A DNA stretch of 27,485 bases, taken from assembly GCA_015680685.1 (NCBI GenBank), contig MNCI01003443.1, forward strand, positions 6,541 through 34,025, read 5' to 3'. The notes beneath the pieces are model-generated. The model was not told the DNA's origin, made no database searches, and saw nothing but the letters and a program-made list of their open reading frames with translations. Both the position numbers and the translations under genes were made by a program. The stretch comes from Gnetum montanum (Eukaryota; Streptophyta; Gnetopsida; Gnetales; Gnetaceae). Positions 20,800 through 27,485 of this stretch are shown in pieces; within the stretch, counting starts at the first letter, position 1; each line of letters begins with the position of its first letter.

Positions 20800-21220
20800 A
20801 AATAGAAATTGACTGAGACACCAATCCTTAGAGCTATAGATTGGTATAGGCCTTTTTCCAGCATAATTGATGCTTGAAACTATGCATTAGAAGTAGTTTT
20901 AACCCAACTAGATGATCAAAAGCGATTGTATTTTATACATTGTGCTAATAGAAGCATTATCGAAGCATAATTAAACTATACTGCTATAAAAAATAAGATT
21001 ATGGTTGTCATATATGCATTCGAAAAATTTTGAAATTATGTGTTGGGGTATTCAATATAAATTCATATAAACCATAGTGTAATTAAATTTTTAACAAATA
21101 AACTAGTAGTTAGTCTAAGAATGATAAGATGACTTGTTATACCATAGGAATTTTACATAACAATGATTGATAGGAAAGAAACAAAAAATGTTGTAGCTGA
21201 TCACCTATTAAGACTAAGAT
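20800..21220 (+). pseudogene. RNase H relic of element 2 pol
   Basis: The start is IIDA*NYALEVVLTQLDDQK (20863 on), the position of the first catalytic Asp. It continues with LNYTAIKNKIMVVIYAFEKF (about 20971-21030), INHSVIKFLTNK and RKETKNVVADHLLRL (to about 21216), where the final Asp of ADHL is kept. This is the ordinary gypsy RNase H. No second RNase H follows before the integrase. Confidence 0.75.
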
Positions 21221-21489
21221 GGGATTATTAAGAAAATTAAGAACCATTATTAGATTAGTTTCCTAGTGATAACTTATTCACAAAGATAGAAATTATTATA
21301 GATTCAACAACAAAGTCATGGATTACTAATTATATGACTTATCTAACTACACAAGAACTTCTTGCTGAATGGGATAAGAAATAGAGAGAATAGTTTCTTC
21401 ACAAGATAAAAATAGTATATAGAGATTAAATGAAATCTTTATAATATATGTGCATGTGGTTTAATATGATGGTGTGTTCTAGAGAAAAA

Positions 21490-22668
21490 TTAGCAAAGAG
21501 TCATACAAGATGCACATGAAGAACCATGTGTTTGTCATCATGAATGAAGAAGAATAACACTAAAACTTATGATGGTGGGCTACTTATGGCCTACCATATT
21601 CAGGGATGCATATTAGTTTGCACAATTTTGTGAAAAATATCAAAAGGATGGATGATTGATAACAAAAAATGAAGGGCCACAACAACAGATATAACCATTA
21701 GAAACGTTTAATATCTAGGAAATTGATTTTATGGAATCCATCCCACCAATGCCAAATACAGATTCTTATATTATTGTGACTATTAATTATTGCATCACAT
21801 AGGTAGAAGAAGACTCAGTTAAAGATGACATAGCCACAATAGCTACAAGATTCCTTCAACATTTGATGAATAGATTTGGAGTACCCAGAATGTTAATATT
21901 AGATAACATAACTCATTTCACTAAAGCTACATTTAAGAAGTTAATGCAACACCTTGGGATGAATCACAAACTAAGCATACCTTATCATCCCTAAACAAAT
22001 AGTCAAGCTAAAGTAACCAAAAGAGAAATTACATGAATATTAACTAGAACTATTAGTAAATATTGAAAGGATTGGAGCACTAACCTCAATGATGTTCTAT
22101 GGGCATATCAATCTACTTGGAAACTTCATATAGGGTATTTGTCATATGAACTAATCTATGATAAATTGCATATCTTACCAATCCAAGTAGAGATAAATAC
22201 CCTTACAACCATATGTGCACTTGATTTAGACGTAGACTTAGCTTAGAAAGAATGATTAATGAATCTTAATCTATTAGTTGAAAATAGATTAGTAGCTCAA
22301 ATAATAATAAAATTCATAAGAAGTATTACAAACATAGACATGACACCAGGATTAGACGAGTTTTTATTAGGCCTAGAGATAGAGTACTTTACTATAATCC
22401 AAACCATATCATCCAAATGACAAAGTTTTAGATTTTATGAGAAGGATCCTATATAGTCCATGTTACATGTCAATCAAGTGCCATGCAAATATATCACTCA
22501 ATCAACCCACAAAAATTAATCCTTTTTAACATTCAACAATTCAAACCATTTTATGACTTTTCTTCCTTAAGAGAATCTACCATGTATTCCAAACCACTAA
22601 ATTTCCATTCAATCTTCCAAATTTCTACCTTAGATAACAGTCATGGGGGTGTCATCTTTTCTACTTAG
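21490..22668 (+). pseudogene. Integrase relic of element 2, with Lys in place of the catalytic Glu
   Basis: The zinc-finger region reads AHEEPCVCHHE (about 21510) and, near 21626, FCEKYQKDG, where the second Cys of C-x2-C is Tyr. The catalytic core from 21725 to 22012 stays in one frame. The first Asp is in EIDFME (21725-21727), the second in ILDNITHF (21902-21904), and 36 codons later, at the place of the invariant Glu, stands Lys (AAA, 22010-22012) in SQAKVTKRE. DWSTNLNDVLWAYQSTWK and VEINTL follow, then the closing FNIQQFKPFYD near 22523. This equals the VNGxRLKxYY end of the clade, and the frame stops at 22666. The GTCATGGGGG motif lies in the last codons. Confidence 0.8.
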
Positions 22669-23245
22669 GCATCAAACAATCTTTTTACATTTTAACTTTC
22701 TTACCATTTTTCTACATTCTTTAATATCTTTTCTATTCTTTCATATTTTTCACACTTCTTATTATTTCTTCATTCTTTATTATCTTCCAAGTTCTTTATA
22801 CATTACACATCTTTCATTCTTTTTATAATTTTACTACTTTTCATGAACATATTTTTTGTTTATTTTTCTAATAAAGTGTAAAGGAATAAGCATTATGTAG
22901 TTTAAATAATAAGAATTTCATCCTATGTTATCAAATCATTAAAGGATTGATTATATATATAGTGAGACCGCATCATCCATCCACTTATTTCCAATAATAA
23001 GAGATTCTTACCATGGACATAATGACATTTTTTGCACAATAAAACTAACATAAAGTTGTGATCATTATGCTTAGATGAAAATGTGAGGAACCAAGAGTGA
23101 ATGAATAGGATGTGACATCAAGGGGATTTGTGGATTCTCTAAAGCTACTAATATGAATCTTAGTATGTTATTAAGTTGTATTATTTACTTGAGTTTAATG
23201 AAAAATGGAAGTATGTTCTAAAATAAGTGCTACCTTACCATGTCA

Positions 23246-23460
23246 CTAGAAAGATATGTTACCTATCCATGAAGGTAGTCCTCTTGTAAGGTTAACATAG
23301 TAATAACATAATAAATATACATAATAAAAATTTTTGAGGGTTCCACTAGAAAGTCATGTTATCCATGCCTAAAGATAGGTAAATTCTTATAAATTTCAAG
23401 GTTTCTTGGATTCAAATTGGTTACATGGCTAGAAAGATATGTTACCTATTCCTAAAGACA
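23246..23460 (+). repeat. Three copies of a ~35-bp motif
   Basis: tagaaagatatgttacctat occurs at 23247-23266 and exactly at 23430-23449. A diverged third copy (tagaaagtcatgttatccat) is at about 23347-23366. All are followed by a cc(a/t)-aag-like continuation. Element 1 has only one version, at about 8180-8207, most like the middle copy. Confidence 0.7.
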
Positions 23461-23860
23461 CTTCTCTATCCAATGGCCAAGTCCTCTTCAAAATAAACTT
23501 TATAGTTAGTAAATTGCTTTCTTGTTCTTCATTGCCAAGCAATGATATTTCTTGTAGTTTTGATAGTATTATTGTTATTAGTTTTAGAATGATACAATGT
23601 GATATTACTAGTAAGTGATATGGAGTTGGTCTTGGACAAATAGGCTAATAATCACTTTAATCATAAATTACACATAGAAGTCATTATGCTTATGGTAAGA
23701 AACCTCATGTTCCATTTATTGCAATCCCTACTACTATAATTCCACCTCAAGGTTATATATAATTACAATTTAATGGCATTGTATAATATAGTGTTATTTT
23801 TTATTGGAACAATGCTAACATGTGTGTTTTGAAAGATAAGTATGATTTACATTCAACTCC

Positions 23861-23950
23861 TTGAGTGCCCATGGACACTTGTAGGTGTGGTTATACAAGA
23901 GCATTAAGAGCAAGAGCCTAGTTTGGGGAGGATCAACTTGTATACATCTT
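23861..23950 (+). other. Conserved non-coding block with hairpin (element 2 copy)
   Basis: This is the counterpart of 8646-8735. The first 20 bases are identical, the hairpin keeps pairing with a G-T wobble, and tttggggaggatc is shared. Confidence 0.65.
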
Positions 23951-24254
23951 GTGTTTCATAGTTGATGATCCATTTTACATCATCTTGTACCTTTGAGATA
24001 CTTGGCAAATATTATTATTTCCCTACATCTTCATACTTACACATAAGTTCAAAAATTTTGATTAAATCATATCCTAAACCTTAGTTGACTTACCTTGTCC
24101 AAACTCCTTCTCTAATAAATTTTTGACATTAAATTATCACATTCTAAGCATCATTTATGATCAAAAAGCATTTGGATAATCTTTACATCTTCCACACTAT
24201 CCATTTCATCAATTTTTTATAATCAACTTTTGCAAAAGTATCAAATATTTCAAA

Positions 24255-24285
24255 GGTGATATCATAGATACGATATAGCAGGCCC
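24255..24285. repeat. LTR-U3-like palindrome inside element 2
   Basis: atatcata-ga-tacgatat followed by agcagg matches acatcgta-ga-tacgatgt followed by agtagg in the element 2 LTR (15504-15527). It lies inside the non-coding stretch, far from any LTR. The corresponding part of element 1 (about 8960-9030) lacks it. Confidence 0.5.
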
Positions 24286-24504
24286 TACAATATCCCATCA
24301 ATGATGTCACTTCTATGATATAACACTGATGAAAATATATATATATGCACTGATAGTTAGAATTTTTTTCATTTCCATTATTTCATGCAATGAGAGATCA
24401 TTAAGTTTTTCTATCTGAGAACCTTCAAATTTACATATCTTCTTTACCACATGCTCAATCTTGGGCTATTTTTAAAATATTTTCCTCATGGAGTGATCAT
24501 CTTA

Positions 24505-24520
24505 GTCATGGGGGAGAGAG
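24505..24520 (+). promoter_or_regulatory. Internal polypurine-like motif before the 3' ORF of element 2
   Basis: GTCATGGGGGAGAGAG lies about 450 bp before the ORF start and is the counterpart of 9226-9240 in element 1. The G-run plus purine tail would suit plus-strand priming. The role is inferred. Confidence 0.45.
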
Positions 24521-24958
24521 TTACACATTATTTTTTTGAATTGCATAAAATTTTTGTAACACCTAGAAGATCAATTAACGATAAGAACCATAAGAAATAA
24601 TAACATTTTGATCTAACACTAGCCAATAAACTTAATATTTCTTTTCAATCAATCATTTGAATAAATCTTATATAATAAGTTAAAGATAGTGATTGACTAT
24701 CAAGCTAAAATGTTTTTTGAATCTATTGTTAAATTATTTAACCAAGGGTTAAAGATTTTTTCTGAGTTAACAACTATTCCCCACTCTACAATCAAAATTA
24801 AAAATGAAATTGATTATATCTAATACATTTTATTTAAAATCCAAAATCCAATGCAGGTTTATGAATCATTAAGAATGTTTCTAGAAGTTTTGGGTAATCT
24901 TAAATTTTCTTTTGATTATAGTTGCTGCTAAAGAGAATACACAAAGCTGGGAACCATC

Positions 24959-26869
24959 ATGAATAAGGAAAAAAAGCTTAGAGGAAGAGGAAGAGAAAGA
25001 GTACAAGGTGCAAAATAAACTCCTCCTGCAAAGCAAGAGGTGTAGTCATACCCAATCCATTAGCCTACACCTACAACAAGATAATCTGCATAGGTAGAAG
25101 CTAATGCACCACTTGCTTCAGAATAAGGACAACACTACACACTCTCTAATGACTATCTATAGGATATCTAGGAAAACTCCATTGTGTCCACCATGCTAGT
25201 GAAACTTAACTTTGGTTCATTCATGGATTTTACATTTGCAAATATCCATGAACAACTCCAAACCTCACCACTCTGTCCAATCATTTCAAGCAATGGTAAA
25301 TTGTATTTGGGGGAATTTCATTAATTTTGGTAAAAACAATAAGAAGATGAAATAGTGAAAATTTAAGGAGTGATAGTGCCATATTCAATTGAGACAATTA
25401 CAAGAGCATTAAACATATCAAATGTCAGGGCCAACATTGCTCAAATCTCCACATAGTTTGACATAGATGTGAGAAATTGATGGTTGTAGAGGACATATGG
25501 AGCTACATACAAATACTATAATGTATTATCCATTGTAGAAAATATATATTTCAAGATTGGAACATACCATATCTTTCCAAATAAAAAGCTTAATAGAATT
25601 TCCAACTTTGTTGCTAGAGGAAGTTCTATCTTAATTGGGAAATTCCAAGCTAACATAGTCCATTTGTTGTTTTTGGAAATACAAAGAAGATTTGAAGAGA
25701 GAAAGATAGGGAAACCCACTCTTCCATTCCGTTGTATTATTAGGAAGTTGTGTAGACAAGATAAAATTTTTTACTATACTAATGATGTCCTCTGAAAAGC
25801 TCAAAATGCCTTATATGCAAAAATCTCCAAGCTAGTGCCATCCAAGAAAGATAAAGTAGAGAAACTAGCAGGCAATAAGGTTATAGTAGGGTCAACATTA
25901 GTCGTAAATATTCCAAATGTAGGCACAAAACAACCAAGACTTAGTGGGTCAACCCCAATTGCAAAGTGAGTAGGACAAAGTGCTCCACCAATATAACTAG
26001 ACTACAAACCTTCCATGAGTCACTTATAATAGATAGCAAAAATAATAACTGGGACAACATGGAAGTCTCAAGTATGTACAGAGTAAGGAATAATCCAAGT
26101 AGACCTAAAATGCCCATAAGACCTACCAGTAATCAAATATCTTTGTAGGCAAGAGAGAATGATGATTGGGTATAATAAATTTTTGGGAATGTTACATCAT
26201 TCTAGAAGATGTTAGAAACTAGAGAAGAAGCTACTATAATGGTGATGTAATGCCAAGATGCAGTAGAAGTAGAAAAAGTAGTAACTAATCATATAAAGGA
26301 GTCATTCAATGTTTTTGTTATGCCATTGATAAATATTTCTAGGGCTAAAGATGTAGAGATATTAGATGGAACCTCAAGAAAGGAAAGCATATCACTTATT
26401 GAACATCAAGACATGTTGGAAAGACTGCTACATACATGAAAAGTTATGTAGAATATTTTTAATATCCTCAGTAATATCATTACATTGTAGTTAGAATTAA
26501 TATTTATCGAAGGCAAGATGGTCATGGTAGAAACTAGGAAGCAACACGAAAAGAGTAAAGTGCAGAGACTACAAGAAGAACTAGCTGACGAGAGATGACA
26601 GATAAGATCCTGCATGACACATTGTACTAGACCAATTGGCATGATTTAGAAATGAATAAATTGATTAATTGATGGCCAGTTAAAAATATATGAAAATAGA
26701 GAAATATAATGTAGTGTGGAATGCTTCAGTTATAGATGTTCAAATGTATGTCCATGCTAAGGCTATCACTACATTGGAAGAAGAAAATAAAAGAACTACT
26801 ATAGAAAATTTGAGGTTAATAGACATTAAGAAGGAAAAAACCATACTTAAAAAAATTTCATATTCTTAA
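24959..26869 (+). pseudogene. Extra 3' ORF of element 2 (putative plant transposon protein-like), full-length but decayed
   Basis: The start ATG at 24959 is chosen from the basic N-terminus (MNKEKKLRGRGRERVQGAK), which parallels the Arg/Gly-rich start in element 1. LVKLNFGSFMDFTFANI near 25200 aligns with MELNFGSFAEFAPEAI of element 1, and GVIVPYSIETITRALNI with its GVTVDF segment. Then comes the part missing from element 1: YKYYNVLSIVENIYFK, FPNKKLNRISNF and GKPTLPFRCIIRKLCR (about 25500-25760). Its helical middle and 'LPFPxLITxLC'-like ending are what I expect of the putative plant transposon protein family. Thr/Pro-rich linkers follow. The C-terminus (VVWNASVIDVQMYVHAKAIT, LEEENKRTTIENLRLI, about 26712-26820) is coiled-coil-like and again aligns with element 1. 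Many stops. The function of this family is unknown to me. Confidence 0.6.
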
Positions 26870-27054
26870 TTATCAATCCATTGTCATCAATCATCTATGC
26901 AATCAAATTATCAAGAAACCATCTATGAAATCAATTATTAAGCAATCAAATTATATGTTGAATTATCAATCACAAAGATACTCCAAGAACTATCAAAAAA
27001 CAACAAGCATGGGACCAGAGGTACATGAAAACACCACAAAATTAGCTAGAAGTA
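26870..27054. other. A-rich sequence with short degenerate repeats
   Basis: Repeats of the type atctatg(c/a)aatcaaattat occur several times between about 26876 and 26970. I see no gene. This is where the polypurine tract and 3' LTR of element 2 should follow, but neither is visible. Confidence 0.45.
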
Positions 27055-27067
27055 GGCTTTGATACCA
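27055..27067 (-). promoter_or_regulatory. Initiator-Met tRNA primer-binding-site-like sequence, minus strand
   Basis: On the minus strand it reads TGGTATCAAAGCC, one base from TGGTATCAGAGCC, the usual Ty1/copia primer site. An AATAAA on the minus strand (27112-27117) lies about 45 bp behind it, where a short U5/R would place it. It suggests a minus-strand LTR starting at about 27068. Confidence 0.4.
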
Positions 27068-27349
27068 AATTCTTTCTCAAATCACTCAAATTACTTAACA
27101 AAACTCATAGCTTTATTAATATGCAAGGTATGTTTTTAGAGAGCAAGGTGCATCATCTGAGATTACTCTTACATATTACAAGCTAGCACTAAGGGATGCT
27201 TGATAAGAATATTAAATGCATTATCAAGATTTCAATAACTCATTTTTTTCATAGTCCAAAATTTTAGATATTCTAGAATTCTCACATCTAGAATATCAAT
27301 AGTCAAAGCTACATAAGTCAACAATTCAAGAAGAAGTTTTTTAGAAAAT

Positions 27350-27361
27350 TGGTATTGAAGC
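27350..27361 (+). promoter_or_regulatory. Degenerate primer-binding-site-like sequence, plus strand
   Basis: tggtattgaagc resembles TGGTATCAGAGC with three mismatches. It directly precedes a possible copia gag start at 27370. Weak on its own. Confidence 0.25.
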
Positions 27362-27369
27362 TAGCCACC

Positions 27370-27485
27370 ATGATCTGCAACAAGGAAATAGCCACATATC
27401 CCATTATCTTCAATGGGACCCTAGTGTTGGCGATCGTTTGGGACGCGACCGCCAACGAGTGTCCTCGAACAGGATTTAGGTGCCT
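27370..27485 (+). CDS. Possible start of a Ty1/copia gag (partial, low confidence)
   Basis: From an ATG in a favourable context (gccaccATGa) the frame stays open to the window end. It begins MICNKEIATYPIIFNGT. This resembles the N-terminal copia-type gag motif in which a hydrophobic strand is followed by 'F.G.NY..W'. After FNGT the match fails and base composition becomes much richer in G and C. It could be a real gag start with a later break, or chance. The upstream primer-site-like sequence is the only support from context. Confidence 0.25.
   Translation, partial: MICNKEIATYPIIFNGTLVLAIVWDATANECPRTGFRC
27426..27456. repeat. GC-rich inverted repeat
   Basis: gttggcgatcg at 27426-27436 pairs with cgaccgccaac at 27446-27456 with one mismatch and a 9-base loop. 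It sits in the only markedly GC-rich stretch of the window. Confidence 0.5.

Larger units (their letters stand above)
22669..24958 (+). other. Long non-coding stretch between pol and the 3' ORF of element 2
   Basis: It is homologous in blocks to 7667-9544 of element 1 and follows the same order. There is a pyrimidine-rich tract (about 22670-22860), gtgacatcaagggg at about 23111, and ggttccactaga...ggattcaaa at about 23339-23420 (amplified to three copies here). The conserved block lies at 23861-23950, a shared gatgaaaatatatata at about 24326, and GTCATGGGGGAGAGAG at 24505-24520. A palindrome resembling the LTR U3 lies at 24255-24285. I found no coding sequence. The plus-strand frame at 22643-22828 is only the pyrimidine tract. 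Confidence 0.6.
15400..26869 (+). mobile_element. Element 2: Athila/Tat-clade LTR retrotransposon with pol and the extra 3' ORF
   Basis: In order: LTR (15400-16306), primer-binding site, gag, protease, RT, RNase H, integrase, about 2.3 kb non-coding, and a long 3' ORF ending near 26869. It is much more decayed than element 1 (stops and frameshifts everywhere), but contains every domain that element 1 lacks. It has no additional RNase H between RNase H and integrase. The catalytic RT box reads FMDDFS, the form usual in the Athila/Tat clade. No 3' LTR was recognised before the window ends. Different sequence, possibly copia-related, begins by about 27055, so the end is missing or interrupted. 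Confidence 0.75.

Noticed and set aside
22970-23000. A possible tRNA or small RNA gene near agtgagaccgcatc
   Set aside because: No cloverleaf, and no A and B boxes at proper spacing could be drawn.
23240-23460. Spaced repeats as a CRISPR array
   Set aside because: Only three copies, one diverged, with unequal spacing, in plant retrotransposon DNA.
25516-25719. Minus-strand frame of 67 residues
   Set aside because: It is the antisense of the conserved part of the element 2 3' ORF.

Overview
The window looks like intergenic DNA from a large, AT-rich plant genome. A gymnosperm such as a conifer is my best guess, but it is a weak one. I see no host protein gene, tRNA, rRNA or CRISPR array. Everything recognisable is decayed LTR-retrotransposon sequence: plant Ty3/gypsy of the Athila/Tat clade, a Tekay-like chromovirus, and perhaps a Ty1/copia edge at the right end. 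Most open reading frames are short shadows. The real coding relics were found by following protein homology through stop codons, and all domain calls come from remembered family motifs, not from a search.

Layout. 1-284 is the C-terminal tail of an Athila/Tat-type integrase. 285-2400 holds no gene. 2400-2845 may be an LTR end. 2860-4775 is a broken chromovirus pol (RT end, RNase H, integrase), followed by its polypurine tract and the first ~200 bp of its 3' LTR (4787-~5000). 5003-11357 is 'element 1': LTR, gag (5681-7666), a long conserved non-coding stretch, an extra 3' ORF (9545-10312), polypurine tract and 3' LTR. It has no pol. 11358-15399 is mostly featureless but contains an extra RNase H fragment (about 14640-15027). 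15400 to about 26870 is 'element 2', a diverged relative with LTR, primer-binding site, gag, protease, RT, RNase H, integrase, the same non-coding stretch and a longer version of the same 3' ORF. 26870-27485 may contain Ty1/copia primer-binding-site signals.

The central result comes from comparing elements 1 and 2. They share an unusual plan in which a 3' ORF, resembling the 'putative plant transposon protein' family, lies about 2 kb downstream of gag-pol. Element 1 appears to be a non-autonomous derivative that lost pol (about 3.7 kb in element 2 coordinates) and the middle of the 3' ORF (about 1.2 kb). A motif GTYATGGGGG recurs seven times at equivalent module borders of both elements. A 20-bp block in the non-coding stretch is identical between otherwise strongly diverged copies.
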